The notes beneath the pieces were generated by a model that did no database searches, was not told where the DNA came from, and saw only the letters and a list, made by a program, of their open reading frames with translations. Made by a program: the position numbers and the translations under genes. From NCBI RefSeq assembly GCF_003990185.1, contig NZ_RZHF01000014.1, forward strand, positions 229,010 to 293,009: 64,000 nucleotides of DNA. The letters are read 5' to 3'. Shown piece by piece: positions 11,159 through 21,867 of this stretch. Origin of the DNA: Vreelandella nanhaiensis. Lineage in GTDB: Bacteria > Pseudomonadota > Gammaproteobacteria > Pseudomonadales > Halomonadaceae. Each line of letters opens with the position of its first letter. Position 1 is the stretch's first letter.

Positions 11159-12245
11159 CTTTTGTGCAGGGCCTGCGGCCCTGCCCGTTGCGGTGCTCGA
11201 AAGGGCCCGCAACGAGCTGGTGGATTATCAGGGGCGTGGCTTATCTGTCATGGAGATGAGCCACAGAAGCGATGAGTTTGTGGCGATTGCCGAGCAGGCT
11301 GAAGCGGATTTTCGCAAGCTGCTGGGCGTTCCTGACAACTATCGAGTACTGTTTTTGCAAGGCGGGGCCAGCATGCAGTTTGCCATGCTGCCCATGAACC
11401 TGCTTGGCCAGGGTGGTAGTGCCAACTTTATCCAAACGGGTATTTGGGGCAAAAAAGCCTTGAGCGAAGCCAAGCGGCTCGGTTATGCATGCCATGTGGC
11501 CGGTAGCAGCGAGCCCAATGGGCATACAGCCGTACCCGGGCAGGATTCGTTAGAGATCAGTAGCGACGCCGCTTATTTGCACTACACCTCGAACGAGACG
11601 ATTGGCGGTCTGGAGTTTGACTATACGCCGCATAAGGAGCGCTCAGACGGTGTGAGTGTACCCTTGGTGTGCGACATGTCCTCCAATATTCTCTCCAAGC
11701 CTATCGATGTTGCCGATTTTGGCATTATTTATGCGGGCGCGCAGAAGAATATTGGACCTGCAGGTTTGACACTGGTGGTAGTGCGCGATGACCTGCTAGG
11801 GCATGGCAAGCCGAATATTCCCTCGCTGTTTGATTATCAGCTGCTGGCCGAGGCCGGTTCCATGGTCAACACGCCGCCAACCTATGCCTGGTACCTGGCA
11901 GGACTTGTTTTTCAGTGGCTGCGCGATGATATCGGCGGCCTGACGGCGATGGATGCTATCAATCAGCGTAAGGCGGAAATACTTTATCGCGCAATTGATG
12001 CAAGCGATTTCTACAGCAATCCTATCGCGATGGCTAACCGTTCGCGCATGAACGTGCCTTTTGTGTTGGCTGATTCGGCGCTTGATAAAGCGTTTTTGCA
12101 GGAAGCCGAGCAGGCGGGTCTTCTAAACTTGAAAGGGCACCGAAGTGTTGGCGGCATGCGTGCCAGTTTGTACAACGCCGTGCCCGAAGAGGCGGTAGAA
12201 GCCTTGGTAGCTTTCATGGCAGATTTTGAACAACGAAGAGGCTAA
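11142..12245 (+). CDS. serC: phosphoserine aminotransferase
   Basis: The 367-residue PLP enzyme begins [15 protein letters not shown], the standard SerC start. This fixes ATG 11142 rather than the longer frame. The PLP-lysine segment [16 protein letters not shown] is present. It makes phosphoserine from 3-phosphohydroxypyruvate in serine synthesis and also acts in the pyridoxal phosphate pathway. It overlaps gyrA by 17 bp and precedes pheA by 5 bp, the common gammaproteobacterial order serC-pheA-aroF/tyrA-aroA-cmk-rpsA. Confidence 0.97.
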   Translation: MTRHYNFCAGPAALPVAVLERARNELVDYQGRGLSVMEMSHRSDEFVAIAEQAEADFRKLLGVPDNYRVLFLQGGASMQFAMLPMNLLGQGGSANFIQTGIWGKKALSEAKRLGYACHVAGSSEPNGHTAVPGQDSLEISSDAAYLHYTSNETIGGLEFDYTPHKERSDGVSVPLVCDMSSNILSKPIDVADFGIIYAGAQKNIGPAGLTLVVVRDDLLGHGKPNIPSLFDYQLLAEAGSMVNTPPTYAWYLAGLVFQWLRDDIGGLTAMDAINQRKAEILYRAIDASDFYSNPIAMANRSRMNVPFVLADSALDKAFLQEAEQAGLLNLKGHRSVGGMRASLYNAVPEEAVEALVAFMADFEQRRG

Positions 12246-12250
12246 CTCTC

Positions 12251-13342
12251 ATGTCCGACTCGTCAATCAATCTGGACGAGCTGCGCCAGCGTATCGATCA
12301 ACTCGATGGTGATATTCTTCGCCTGATTAGTGAACGTGCCGCCTGCGCGCAGAAAGTGGCTCACGTAAAACTTGCCCACGATAAGGATGCGGTATTTTAC
12401 CGGCCTGAGCGTGAAGCGCAGGTGTTGCGGCGTATCATGTCATTAAATGAGGGGCCGCTGGACTCTGAAGAGATGGCACGGCTTTTCCGTGAAATCATGT
12501 CAGCCTGCCTGGCACTTGAGCAGCCGATCAAAGTGGCTTACCTGGGGCCAGAAGGTACCTTTACCCAGCAGGCCGCATTGAAGCACTTTGGTGAAAGCGC
12601 CATCAGCCTGCCGATGGCGGCTATTGACGAGGTCTTCCGTGAAGTAGAGGCTGGTGCCGTCAACTATGGTGTGGTGCCGGTTGAGAACTCAACGGAGGGC
12701 GTTGTCAATCACACCCTCGACACCTTTATGGACTCGTCTATCCATATCTGCGGTGAAGTCGTTTTGCGCATTCATCACCATTTGCTGATTAGTGATACGA
12801 CGCGGCGTGACAAGATATCCCGTATCTATTCGCACCCCCAATCTTTTGGGCAGTGCCGCAAATGGTTGGATGCTCATTATCCTCACGCTGAGCGGGTACC
12901 CGTATCGTCGAATGCCGAAGCTGCCAAGCTGGTTAAAACTGAGTGGCACAGTGCTGCCATCGCGGGCGATATGGCGGCCAAGCTTTATGGTCTTGAACGT
13001 GTAGCTGACAAGATTGAGGACCGGCCGGATAATTCGACCCGATTTTTGATCATCGGGAGTCATCAGGTGCCTATGGCCGGTGAGGATAAGACCTCTATCG
13101 TCGTGGCCATGCGCAACCAGCCAGGCGCTCTGCACGATTTATTAGAGCCCTTTCATCGCCACAAGATTGATCTGACTCGTATTGAAACGCGGCCATCGCG
13201 TACTGGTGTATGGAACTATGTGTTCTTTATTGATTTTAAAGGGCATGTGGATGAGCCGCGGGTAGCTGCTGTACTTGATGAAGTCAGATTACGGGCATCC
13301 GAGCTACGCGTCTTGGGTTCTTACCCGCAAGGCGTGCTGTGA
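12251..13342 (+). CDS. pheA: bifunctional chorismate mutase / prephenate dehydratase (P-protein)
   Basis: The first 90 residues form an AroQ-type chorismate mutase (LDELRQRIDQLDGDILRLI, then FYRPEREAQVLRRI). A prephenate dehydratase domain follows (VAYLGPEGTFTQQA, then GVVPVENSTEGVV and the NSTRFLII motif). The C-terminal ACT domain starts at KTSIVVAMRNQPGALHDLL with the ESRP-like ETRPSR motif that binds phenylalanine in the family. It converts chorismate to phenylpyruvate and is probably feedback-inhibited by phenylalanine. Its stop codon overlaps the GTG start of the next gene. Confidence 0.97.
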   Translation: MSDSSINLDELRQRIDQLDGDILRLISERAACAQKVAHVKLAHDKDAVFYRPEREAQVLRRIMSLNEGPLDSEEMARLFREIMSACLALEQPIKVAYLGPEGTFTQQAALKHFGESAISLPMAAIDEVFREVEAGAVNYGVVPVENSTEGVVNHTLDTFMDSSIHICGEVVLRIHHHLLISDTTRRDKISRIYSHPQSFGQCRKWLDAHYPHAERVPVSSNAEAAKLVKTEWHSAAIAGDMAAKLYGLERVADKIEDRPDNSTRFLIIGSHQVPMAGEDKTSIVVAMRNQPGALHDLLEPFHRHKIDLTRIETRPSRTGVWNYVFFIDFKGHVDEPRVAAVLDEVRLRASELRVLGSYPQGVL

Positions 13343-15627
13343 AGGCTATGCATTTATCGGCAGGTAGATCTTTTTCATGTGCTGAGCAGCGGCTGGTAAT
13401 TATCGGGTTGGGCTTGATCGGTGGCTCGTTAGCGGCAGCGCTGCGCGCATCGGGGTTCAAGGGCGTCATTGCTGCCTGTGATCTTGATCAGGATGAAATC
13501 AACCGCGGCATTGAAATGGGCCTGATTGATGAAGGCGGCAAGGACATTGCTACTCAATTGGTAGATGCCTCCATGGTAGTGCTCGCGGTACCCGTGCTGG
13601 CCATGGAGCCCGTAATGGCGGCGCTGGCAGAGGCGCTTCCGCGTGCGGCGAGTCATGTCGTCCTAACCGATGTAGGCAGTACTAAAGCCACTATTCGTTC
13701 ATGCGCGGTACGTGTGTTTGGGGAAGTACCGCCCAATATGGTGCTGGGACATCCAATTGCCGGGTCGGAAAAAAGTGGCGTTGCAGCCGCTAATCCCGAA
13801 CTTTATGTCCATCATCGCGTTATTTTGACGCCCGAGCCGAATGTCAACCCTGACGCTCTGGCGCGCGTACGCGCATTGTGGCAAGTCTGTGGCGCTGACG
13901 TACTCGAAATGGACGTTGAACGCCATGACCAAGTGCTTGCGCGTACCAGCCATTTGCCTCATCTACTGGCCTTTTCGCTAGTGGATACGTTAGCCCGCCA
14001 GGACGAGCGTCTTGAGATTTTCCGTTATGCTGCAGGTGGGTTTCGTGATTTTACACGCATCGCAGGCAGTGATCCGGTGATGTGGCGAGATATCTTTATT
14101 GCCAATCGCCATGCTGTTTTGGCGTCGCTAGATGACTTTGAGGCAGGGCTTGCCCGGTTACGGCAAGCTGTTGAAAGTGGTGACAGCGATACGCTTATTG
14201 CCACCTTTGACCGTGCAAGCCATGCGCGGCATTACTTTGATACGTTATTGAATAAAACCAGCTACCAAGCGGAATACAATATGCAACCACAGGGTAAGGT
14301 GACCTATCGAGTACATTCAGGCGGCCAAGCGAAAGGACGCATACGTGTGCCGGGCGATAAATCCATGTCGCACCGCTCTATCATGCTGGGCGCGCTTGCC
14401 GAAGGTGTCACTGAGGTAAAGGGCTTCCTGGAAGGTGAAGACAGTCTGGCTACGTTGCAAGCGTTCCGTGAAATGGGTGTTGCCATTGAGGGGCCGCATC
14501 AAGGCCGTGTCACTATCCATGGGGTAGGAATGCAGGGTTTGAAGGCGCCGGCAGGGCCGCTCTATGTGGGTAACTCCGGCACCGCCATGCGTCTTTTTGC
14601 AGGACTACTGGCCGGGCAGGCATTTGATAGCGAGCTCACTGGTGATGAGTCGCTGACCAAGCGCCCCATGGCGCGAGTGGCAGACCCGCTTCGCCTGATG
14701 GGGGCAACGATTGAGACCGCGGAAGGCGGGCGCCCGCCTTTGAAAATCAAGGGTGGCGCCGCGCTTAAGGGCATTTTTTACGATATGCCCATGGCCAGCG
14801 CCCAAGTCAAGTCCTGCCTGCTGCTGGCAGGCCTCTACGCGCAGGGCGAGACACGTGTGCGTGAACCGGCGCCGACCCGAGATCATACCGAACGCATGCT
14901 CAATGGGTTTGGCTATACGGTTTCGCGTGAAGGTGATACTTGCTGGCTGCAGGGCGGTGGCAAGTTGACGGCTGGCCCTATCGATGTGCCTTCAGATATC
15001 TCCTCGGCAACCTTTTTCCTGGTGGCTGCTGCCATCACACCAGGCGCCGATATTATGCTGGAGCACGTGGGTATTAATCCAACCCGCATTGGAGTCATCA
15101 ATATTCTGACACTGATGGGTGCTGATCTGATACTTGAAAACGAGCGTGAAGTAGGCGGCGAACCGGTTGCTGATATCCGTATCCGTTATGCGCCGCTTAA
15201 AGGAATCGATATCCCTGTTGATCAGGTGCCCCTGGCAATTGATGAATTTCCCGCGCTATTTATTGCTGCTGCTAATGCGTCAGGCACAACGCGTCTGCGT
15301 GGTGCCGAAGAACTGCGTGTAAAAGAGTCTGATCGCATTCAGGCCATGGCTGATGGGCTTGCCGTACTGGGCGTTGAGCATACTGTGGTTGAAGATGGTG
15401 TCGACATTGTGGGTAACGGTAATGCTGATGCGCCTAGCTACGGCGGTGGGCGCGTTGATAGTCTGGGTGATCACCGGATTGCCATGGCGTTTACCATTGC
15501 TTCGCTGCGCGCCAGTGACGATATCGTCATTGACGACTGTGCCAACGTAGCTACTTCGTTCCCAAGCTTTGTCGATCTTGCTAATAAAATCGGTATGCAC
15601 ATAAGAGTGGAGAGCAGGCATGACTGA
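13339..15627 (+). CDS. fused prephenate dehydrogenase / EPSP synthase (TyrA-AroA)
   Basis: This 762-residue fusion has two enzymes. Residues about 18-310 are a TyrA-type NAD(P)-binding dehydrogenase ([27 protein letters not shown]) that makes the tyrosine precursor. Residues about 330-760 are AroA ([37 protein letters not shown]), the shikimate-pathway step before chorismate synthase. Such fusions occur in Pseudomonas and Halomonas relatives. The start may be GTG 13339, overlapping the pheA stop, or ATG 13348. [14 protein letters not shown] conservation suggests a normal glyphosate-sensitive class I enzyme, but I cannot be certain. The end overlaps cmk by 8 bp. Confidence 0.95.
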   Translation: MKAMHLSAGRSFSCAEQRLVIIGLGLIGGSLAAALRASGFKGVIAACDLDQDEINRGIEMGLIDEGGKDIATQLVDASMVVLAVPVLAMEPVMAALAEALPRAASHVVLTDVGSTKATIRSCAVRVFGEVPPNMVLGHPIAGSEKSGVAAANPELYVHHRVILTPEPNVNPDALARVRALWQVCGADVLEMDVERHDQVLARTSHLPHLLAFSLVDTLARQDERLEIFRYAAGGFRDFTRIAGSDPVMWRDIFIANRHAVLASLDDFEAGLARLRQAVESGDSDTLIATFDRASHARHYFDTLLNKTSYQAEYNMQPQGKVTYRVHSGGQAKGRIRVPGDKSMSHRSIMLGALAEGVTEVKGFLEGEDSLATLQAFREMGVAIEGPHQGRVTIHGVGMQGLKAPAGPLYVGNSGTAMRLFAGLLAGQAFDSELTGDESLTKRPMARVADPLRLMGATIETAEGGRPPLKIKGGAALKGIFYDMPMASAQVKSCLLLAGLYAQGETRVREPAPTRDHTERMLNGFGYTVSREGDTCWLQGGGKLTAGPIDVPSDISSATFFLVAAAITPGADIMLEHVGINPTRIGVINILTLMGADLILENEREVGGEPVADIRIRYAPLKGIDIPVDQVPLAIDEFPALFIAAANASGTTRLRGAEELRVKESDRIQAMADGLAVLGVEHTVVEDGVDIVGNGNADAPSYGGGRVDSLGDHRIAMAFTIASLRASDDIVIDDCANVATSFPSFVDLANKIGMHIRVESRHD

Positions 15628-16309
15628 CCGCATCCCTGTCTTGACGATTGATGGGCCTGGCGGCGCTGGGAAGGGTACGATTAGCGGCTTACTGGCCGGG
15701 CGCTTGGGCTGGCATTTGCTCGACAGTGGTGCTCTTTATCGGTTAACGGCCGCTGCGGCCATCAAGCATGGCGTTGCTTTGAATGACGAGTCTGCTGTGG
15801 CCGCACTTGCTGGATCATTGGATGTAGCCTTTCCCGTTGAAGACGGTAAGACACGTACCCTCCTTGAGGGTGAAGAGGTCAGCCGGTTGATTCGGACCGA
15901 GCAGATGGGTGAGCAGGCTTCCCAGATAGCTGCGCTGCCTGCAGTACGTACCGCCTTGCTCCAACGCCAGCGTGACTTCCGTCATGCACCCGGGTTGGTT
16001 GCTGATGGGCGCGATATGGGCACCGTCGTGTTTACCGATGCCCCGCTGAAGGTGTTTTTGACTGCGAGTGCCGAAGAGCGTGCGCGTCGTCGCCATCTTC
16101 AGTTGCAGGAAGCGGGTATGAATGCTAGTCTTTCGAGTCTTTTAAAGGAGATTCAGGCACGCGATGCACGCGACACGCAGCGCAGTGTGGCTCCTCTCAA
16201 GCCAGCAAATGATGCTATTACGCTTGATACCACGCGCCTGAGCATACCGGAAGTGGTTGAACGGCTGTCGGAACTGCTTGCCCAGAAAGGGCTTACTTCT
16301 GATACCTGA
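15620..16309 (+). CDS. cmk: cytidylate kinase
   Basis: The 229-residue protein has the P-loop [12 protein letters not shown], followed by LLDSGALYR and the [10 protein letters not shown] segment, all characteristic of bacterial CMP/dCMP kinase. It phosphorylates CMP to CDP for nucleic acid synthesis. It overlaps the aroA part of the upstream fusion by 8 bp and precedes rpsA by 182 bp, as in most gammaproteobacteria. Confidence 0.97.
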   Translation: MTDRIPVLTIDGPGGAGKGTISGLLAGRLGWHLLDSGALYRLTAAAAIKHGVALNDESAVAALAGSLDVAFPVEDGKTRTLLEGEEVSRLIRTEQMGEQASQIAALPAVRTALLQRQRDFRHAPGLVADGRDMGTVVFTDAPLKVFLTASAEERARRRHLQLQEAGMNASLSSLLKEIQARDARDTQRSVAPLKPANDAITLDTTRLSIPEVVERLSELLAQKGLTSDT

Positions 16310-16491
16310 TTCTCCCTTGCGGCGCTTTTGATGCGGCGTCACAACGTGGCAGGGCATTTTCTCACATCAGTGAGCCCGGTCAGGTTAAACCAGCGCTAAC
16401 GCCCTCAAAGGCAGAGTTACATTAGGCCCGCACTTGCTGGTGGTGCGGAGAAGGCATTTATGCCTCAACAACGTAATTACGTAGGAACACC

Positions 16492-18174
16492 ATGAGCGAA
16501 AGCTTTGCTGAGCTGTTTGAACAGTCCCTTAACGACATCAACATGGAGCCGGGCGCTATTGTTGCGGCTCAAGTTGTCGATATTGACGGTGACTGGGTTA
16601 CCGTTAATGCTGGCCTGAAATCTGAAGGTCAAATTCCAGCCTCTCAATTCCGTGACGAGAACGGCGAACTTAACATTGCCATTGGCGATGATGTTCACGT
16701 TGCGCTTGAAGCGGTTGAGGATGGTTTCGGTGAAACTCGTCTGTCCCGTGAAAAAGCCAAGCGTGCTGAAGCTTGGAAGATTCTGGAAGCAGCCTTCGAG
16801 AAAGACGAAATCATCAAGGGTGTTATCAACGGTAAGGTTAAAGGCGGCTTCACAGTCGAAGTTGACTCTATCCGTGCCTTCTTGCCAGGTTCTTTGGTTG
16901 ACGTTCGTCCAGTTCGCGATACCGCGCACCTAGAAAACAAAGAGCTGGACTTTAAAGTCATCAAGCTTGATCCGAAGCGCAACAACGTGGTTGTTTCACG
17001 TCGTGCGGTTCTGGAAGCAGAGAACAGTGCCGAGCGCGAAGCGCTGCTGGCTACTCTGCAAGAAGGCCAGCAGATCAAAGGTATCGTTAAGAACCTGACA
17101 GACTACGGCGCTTTCGTAGACCTGGGCGGTGTTGACGGCCTGCTTCACATCACTGACATGGCGTGGAAGCGCATCAAACACCCCTCTGAAATCGTTGCTG
17201 TTGGCGACGAAATCAACGTCAAGGTGCTGAAGTTCGACCGTGAGCGCAATCGCGTATCACTGGGTCTCAAGCAGCTGGGCGAAGATCCGTGGGTCAACAT
17301 CAAAGAGCGTTACCCGGAAGGCATGAAAGTACACGCAGTCGTCACTAATCTGACTGACTACGGCTGCTTTGCTGAGCTGGAGGAAGGCGTTGAAGGCCTG
17401 GTTCACGTTTCTGAAATGGACTGGACCAACAAAAATATCCACCCGTCTAAAGTTGTCCAAGTGGGCGACGATGTCGACGTCATGGTGCTGGATATCGACG
17501 AAGAGCGTCGTCGTATTTCTCTGGGTATCAAGCAGTGTACTGCTAACCCGTGGGAAACATTCAACGCTGAGTACAATAAGGGCGATCGCGTATCAGGTAC
17601 CATCAAGTCAATCACTGACTTCGGTATCTTTATCGGCCTTGAAGGTGGCATTGATGGTCTGGTTCACCTGTCCGATATTTCCTGGACAGAAACCGGTGAA
17701 GAAGCCGTTCGTAACTTCAAGAAAGGCGACGAAGCGGAAGCGGTTATCCTCTCTATTGATCCCGAGCGTGAGCGTATCTCACTGGGCATCAAGCAGATGG
17801 ATTCCGACCCGGTTGCTGAATACCTGTCTGTAAATGACAAGGGTAGTATCGTTACAGGTCGTGTTGTTGAAGTTGACGCAAAAGAAGCTCAAGTCGAACT
17901 GGCAACTGACGTTATCGCTATTCTTAAAGCGTCAGAAATCAGTGCTGACCGTGTTGAAGACGCACGTAACGTACTGAACGAAGGCGATAGCGTTGAAGCG
18001 CGTATTGTAAGCGTTGACCGTAAGAGCCGTCAGATTAGCCTTTCCATTAAAGCGAAAGAGCAAGACGATACTCGTCAGAATCTGAAGAAACTGCGCGATC
18101 AAGAGCCTGAAGCAGCAAGTGGTGGTCCGACCACTATCGGTGACTTGATTAAACAGCAGATGGGCCAAGACTAA
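16492..18174 (+). CDS. rpsA: 30S ribosomal protein S1
   Basis: The 560-residue protein consists of six S1 RNA-binding repeats. The tandem segments around [41 protein letters not shown] and [21 protein letters not shown] are clear. It unfolds and docks mRNA on the small ribosomal subunit. The ATG is preceded by GTAGGAACACC. Codon use is biased to highly expressed codons. A strong terminator follows at 18196. The ihfB gene that often follows rpsA is not found here. Confidence 0.98.
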   Translation: MSESFAELFEQSLNDINMEPGAIVAAQVVDIDGDWVTVNAGLKSEGQIPASQFRDENGELNIAIGDDVHVALEAVEDGFGETRLSREKAKRAEAWKILEAAFEKDEIIKGVINGKVKGGFTVEVDSIRAFLPGSLVDVRPVRDTAHLENKELDFKVIKLDPKRNNVVVSRRAVLEAENSAEREALLATLQEGQQIKGIVKNLTDYGAFVDLGGVDGLLHITDMAWKRIKHPSEIVAVGDEINVKVLKFDRERNRVSLGLKQLGEDPWVNIKERYPEGMKVHAVVTNLTDYGCFAELEEGVEGLVHVSEMDWTNKNIHPSKVVQVGDDVDVMVLDIDEERRRISLGIKQCTANPWETFNAEYNKGDRVSGTIKSITDFGIFIGLEGGIDGLVHLSDISWTETGEEAVRNFKKGDEAEAVILSIDPERERISLGIKQMDSDPVAEYLSVNDKGSIVTGRVVEVDAKEAQVELATDVIAILKASEISADRVEDARNVLNEGDSVEARIVSVDRKSRQISLSIKAKEQDDTRQNLKKLRDQEPEAASGGPTTIGDLIKQQMGQD

Positions 18175-18195
18175 TTTTTTAGTCGCAGGTTCTAT

Positions 18196-18227
18196 AAAAC
18201 GCCGCCCTTAGGGGCGGCGTTTTTTTT
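18196..18227 (+). terminator. rho-independent terminator of rpsA
   Basis: A GC-rich perfect hairpin (ACGCCGCCC, loop TTAG, GGGCGGCGT) is followed by eight T residues, 22 bp after the rpsA stop. Confidence 0.95.
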
Positions 18228-18463
18228 GCTTTTAAATTAGATGGTCTTATTATGGGAGCGATATAAATCTTATGTTAACCCCGAATTGAAATTTTAAATA
18301 CTGGTTAAACAGTTAAAAAAATATTAGTAATTAAATGAAAGTTCACTAGACTATTGTCAATGAGTGCTTTTAAAGTAATAATAGCCACGCATCCTGAACT
18401 AATGGGTATTGTGCTTGTCAATGCAGTATCTAGTAGGTAAATTTGAAGTATAAGGACTCCTCT

Positions 18464-18841
18464 ATGTCACTTCTAAATGAATATATTCAAAAAGAGCAGC
18501 AACTTAAGCAGTTGCAAGAAGATCTGCAGCGACTTGAAGGCGATCAGCGTTTAAAAAGCGAGTTAGAGTTCAAGGCGAAACTTGAAGCCTTGATGAATGA
18601 ATTCGGAAAGCGTGCTGCAGACGTTATTGCACTGCTGGATCCCGCTAACGATCAGCGCAGCATTAAACCAACTGTTAGCAGTAATGCTAATCGCCGTAAG
18701 CGGCGGCTCAAGATTTACAAAAACCCGCATACAGGCGAAGTCATTGAAACCCGCGGTGGAAATCATAAAGGCTTGCGCAGCTGGAAAGACGAACACGGTG
18801 ATGAAGCTGTTGAGTCATGGTTGGAAAGCATGGAAGATTAA
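18464..18841 (+). CDS. mvaT: MvaT-family H-NS-like nucleoid protein
   Basis: The 125-residue protein starts at ATG 18464, with AAGGACTCCTCT upstream. Residues 1-60 are a coiled-coil oligomerisation domain (MSLLNEYIQKEQQL, then FKAKLEALMNEFGKR). A basic linker follows (RRKRRLKIYK), then the AT-hook-like DNA-binding C-terminus NPHTGEVIETRGGNHKGLRSW, characteristic of MvaT/MvaU. These proteins coat AT-rich, often horizontally acquired DNA and silence it. A perfect 11-bp hairpin terminator follows. The AT-rich island from 28 kb onward is the sort of target expected. Confidence 0.93.
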   Translation: MSLLNEYIQKEQQLKQLQEDLQRLEGDQRLKSELEFKAKLEALMNEFGKRAADVIALLDPANDQRSIKPTVSSNANRRKRRLKIYKNPHTGEVIETRGGNHKGLRSWKDEHGDEAVESWLESMED

Positions 18842-18851
18842 GTAGTGTCCA

Positions 18852-18884
18852 TCGGCATTTCATTTTGAAATGCCGATTTCTTTA
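18852..18884 (+). terminator. terminator of mvaT
   Basis: A perfect 11-bp inverted repeat (TCGGCATTTCA, loop TTT, TGAAATGCCGA) is followed by TTTCTTTA, just after the mvaT stop. Confidence 0.85.
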
Positions 18885-19648
18885 ATATAATTTAATTTAT
18901 CCAAATTGCTTGCTCTATTAGACGTCGCAAGCGATATGTTTGAGAATCATTTCAGGTAGTGATAGTTTTCTAGGCTTTGAAAAACCATAGTTTTCATGGA
19001 CAAGATCAAATAGCTAATGTCGAATTGAAACTACTCGTAAATGTTTCTTCGCAGTAATCGCTGGATTGAAAATTACCATCAATATGTGGCCAGAGAGTGA
19101 ATTTTTTTAGTAGAGAGGCTTTTACGGCTTACTGCACGGTGGGTGTAGTTTGTTGTAGAGCGCTTTGAGGCTAAATGCAGTTCTTTTGGGTTCGCTTTGG
19201 TAGAAGCTCCACTGCTTGCACTGAGCGGCTTTTTTCATAGAAAATAAGGCATATCAGATTTGTATGCTACGCTATGAGTAGATATGCATACTCCAACCTG
19301 ATAGCTGAGCTACCATTCGCCGTGAAGCGCCTAGAAGCAATATGTCTCTTTCTCACGTAGTAAGGCAGTCTGCGGCACTCTGTGCTTATAACGTTGAGTA
19401 TTTCGAGCGACTGGTCAGGTTGGCAATATTGAAAGTTGTATTAAAAATACCCTATAGGCGGAATAGGTATTTCTTTTTTATAGTGTTTGGTCTCTTATGT
19501 GGTCGCTGAGACAGCATGTTTGTTAGTGGTAATATACCTATGAAAAATTGGTTAGTGCGTTTTACGCGTTTGGATACAGTTTGTGGAAAAAATACCTGAT
19601 GTTCTCAGGTGCTTCGACCATTTCAAGTAAGGTGTAAATGAAACATCG
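18885..19648. other. AT-rich intergenic region without a supported gene
   Basis: No convincing open frame is seen on either strand in these 764 bases. The composition is AT-rich with scattered TATAAT-like hexamers, which fits a regulatory region for the downstream small gene and a binding area for MvaT itself. No RNA gene or known repeat was recognised. Confidence 0.5.
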
Positions 19649-19987
19649 ATGAAATATCACAAAGCTCCAAAACAGTTGGATGAGCGTGAAAAACTGCGTA
19701 AGTTTCGTGAACTAGATGATGCGTTTGCACAAGCATTACGCCAGTTGGAAGACCCTAATAGCGATTTTGATATTCCCACAGGGCCGCCTGTACGTTCATT
19801 AGCCGCGTTAGAAGAAGAAGATGCCACAGAGCGTTTGCAGGCCAGAGAGCGTTTGTTCGAAACCCAGTTGAAAGAACTGATGCGTGAATATGGCCAATCG
19901 GGTCAGGCAGTGCGTGAGCTGATTGCAACGCTATTATCCTATGATCTATGGCCGGAAGATGAGCCGCCCTCTATAACTGTGTCCTAA
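19649..19987 (+). CDS. small protein with MvaT-like oligomerisation segment, no DNA-binding domain
   Basis: This 112-residue protein is not a recognised named family. Residues 70-84 (FETQLKELMREYGQS) resemble the MvaT N-terminal segment: the mvaT product 0.8 kb upstream has FKAKLEALMNEFGKR at the equivalent place, and I recall Pseudomonas MvaT having a similar F-E-x-x-L-x-x-L-M-x-E-Y pattern. The basic linker and GGNHK DNA-binding motif of MvaT are absent; the C-terminus is acidic (WPEDEPPSITVS). I infer a possible partner or antagonist of MvaT that forms mixed oligomers. The gene converges on the tus-like gene. The annotation as a CDS is firm; the function is speculative. Confidence 0.7.
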   Translation: MKYHKAPKQLDEREKLRKFRELDDAFAQALRQLEDPNSDFDIPTGPPVRSLAALEEEDATERLQARERLFETQLKELMREYGQSGQAVRELIATLLSYDLWPEDEPPSITVS

Positions 19988-19993
19988 ATCCCT

Positions 19994-20872
19994 CTATTTG
20001 TCTTTGTAACGGTAAATACGCAGGCTGGGTAGGAATGGGTCTTGCTCAAGCTTTTCATCGCGCCTTCTTGCTCGCGTTCGTTCTGTAGGAGGATGTAACG
20101 GCGGCAGGTTAACATGCGGAAGTCGCTGCTCGGGTGCAGGAACAAATAGCGGCATGGCAATATTAAGCGCGCGCCGGGTATGGCCACCCTCTAATGGTTC
20201 GGTAAAAAACAGATTGGCGCGCATTAACGGGGCTTGCGCCTGTACTTGCGCCAGAGTTTCACTGCTAGGTAGGCCCGCAAGTTTACGTAGCTGGATACGT
20301 ACATGCGGGGCCTCCGTATTAAGCTGCATCAGTTTGTGTTCTGCTTCTTGGACACTAAGCCGCTTGATGGAGCGGCCACTGCTGTACCAGGCGAGCCGTA
20401 TACGTGACACAGGAGCCTCGGCAATGGGTATGTGTCGCCAGCACTGCTTTAAATGAAGCCTTGCAAATCCGCTTTGGCGCAATACGTTATCCACATAAGG
20501 ATGACGTTTGGGAAGGCGTTGCTTGATATCGCCAAGCGCTTTAGGCGATAGATTCTTTATTTTTTGAATTAGCTCACTAATGCGCGTTTTCGCCTGGTTG
20601 ATAGTGTCAATCGATTCAATCAGCGCTTCATCGGTTGCGATAATTCCTACGTAATTGCGCGTTTCTCGTCCATCTTGCCCTTCTTGATGCCACATATCGA
20701 GCAGCGCTTTTCTTAACCAGCCCGTGTCAACAATCGGCTGATGGAAAACCCATGTGGGTGGCACTTGTTGCTCGTAAAGAGTAAGCGCAGCTTCGATAGT
20801 ATTAATCAGATGATCAAAACGATCATCAAGCTCGTGTAGCAAGCGGTAAGCAGTTACGTCGGTGTCAGACAT
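19994..20872 (-). CDS. tus: Tus-like DNA replication terminus site-binding protein
   Basis: The 292-residue protein resembles E. coli Tus in length and in ordered blocks. A segment like the Tus hydrophobic stretch followed by HINKLKT-type residues appears as ATDEALIESIDTINQAKTRI. A block with RIRLAWYSSGRSIKRLS aligns with Tus RFGWANKHIIKNLH. The end (DPFLPSLRIYRYKDK) matches the Tus tail RLHLYVAD. Tus binds Ter sites and stops replication forks from one side. No convincing Ter site was found next to the gene. It lies 21 bp from yacG on the same strand. Assignment rests on pattern recall, not on a computed alignment. Confidence 0.75.
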   Translation of the reverse strand: MSDTDVTAYRLLHELDDRFDHLINTIEAALTLYEQQVPPTWVFHQPIVDTGWLRKALLDMWHQEGQDGRETRNYVGIIATDEALIESIDTINQAKTRISELIQKIKNLSPKALGDIKQRLPKRHPYVDNVLRQSGFARLHLKQCWRHIPIAEAPVSRIRLAWYSSGRSIKRLSVQEAEHKLMQLNTEAPHVRIQLRKLAGLPSSETLAQVQAQAPLMRANLFFTEPLEGGHTRRALNIAMPLFVPAPEQRLPHVNLPPLHPPTERTRARRRDEKLEQDPFLPSLRIYRYKDK

Positions 20873-20893
20873 AATTATCGTTTATCCCTCATT

Positions 20894-21127
20894 TTATGAG
20901 AGTGGCGCATCTTTATCAGCTTGTGCCAGCAGTGTTTCTAGATCAGCTTCATCCATGGCCGATTCGCCAGCAATACGGTGTGACTCTTCTGCCCAAGCGC
21001 CAAAATCAATTAATTGGCAGCGCTTACTGCAAAATGGCCGGTACGTACTTTCAGGTCCCCAGATAACCGTATTGCCGCACTGAGGGCAGTTGACTTCGAG
21101 TGGTGCATCGTTGGCAGAGCGAGACAT
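20894..21127 (-). CDS. yacG: DNA gyrase inhibitor / zinc-binding protein YacG
   Basis: This 77-residue protein has the four-cysteine zinc-binding pattern CPQCG...[17 protein letters not shown], the signature of YacG. In E. coli it binds GyrB and inhibits gyrase. It lies between tus and coaE on the same strand, and the coaE-yacG pairing next to pilD is common in pseudomonads and relatives. Confidence 0.95.
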   Translation of the reverse strand: MSRSANDAPLEVNCPQCGNTVIWGPESTYRPFCSKRCQLIDFGAWAEESHRIAGESAMDEADLETLLAQADKDAPLS

Positions 21128-21155
21128 AAAAAATTCCTAGGTAAAATAAGAAAGC

Positions 21156-21746
21156 TCAACATGTTCGATAATAGCTATTCAGGCACTCAACCTGACGCAG
21201 CATATAGGCATGATCGCCACTGTTATCAATCACATCGTCGGCTTTAGCCAAACGCTGCTCACGTGAGAGTTGGGCAGCCAGGATAGCGTGTACCTGTTCG
21301 GTACTCACATTGTCACGGGCAAGTGTTCGGGATAGCTGAATATGGGTTGGTACATCGACCACTAGAGATCTGTCGACCAGAGCATCCTGTCCTGATTCAA
21401 AAAGAAGCGGGGAAACGAGTAAAACATAAGGTGAACACTGCGATAGGTGCGCTAGCTGCTCTATTATCCGCTCTCTAATTTTCGGGTGAGTAACGGATTC
21501 AAGCCATAGACGTTTCGCCGGGTCTGCAAAAACAAGTGCACGAAGTGCTGCTCTATCAAGCGTGCCGTCAGTTTTCGTAACGCCATCGCCAAAGTAATCG
21601 GTAATAGCCTTTAACGCAGGCTCGCCAGGCTCAACTATCTCACGGGCAACAATATCAGCATCTACCCAGCTGGCCCCTAACGTTTCAAAAGCATGCGCAA
21701 CGGTTGATTTGCCTGAGCCAATACCACCTGTTAAGCCAATGATCAT
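21156..21746 (-). CDS. coaE: dephospho-CoA kinase
   Basis: The 196-residue P-loop kinase begins MIIGLTGGIGSGKSTVA, followed by DADIVAREIV. It carries out the last step of coenzyme A synthesis, phosphorylating dephospho-CoA. It sits between the prepilin peptidase and yacG, the conserved pilB-pilC-pilD-coaE-yacG order. Confidence 0.97.
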   Translation of the reverse strand: MIIGLTGGIGSGKSTVAHAFETLGASWVDADIVAREIVEPGEPALKAITDYFGDGVTKTDGTLDRAALRALVFADPAKRLWLESVTHPKIRERIIEQLAHLSQCSPYVLLVSPLLFESGQDALVDRSLVVDVPTHIQLSRTLARDNVSTEQVHAILAAQLSREQRLAKADDVIDNSGDHAYMLRQVECLNSYYRTC

Positions 21747-21867
21747 AGTAGCCCTTCATTACTTGCTTTAGTACGTCATTTTACGCGCTTTTAATTCAAA
21801 AGTCGGTCCTTTTCCTGCTTTATAAAGGTTAAGTAAATGCGTTTAATTAGTACGCTTCAGTCACATA

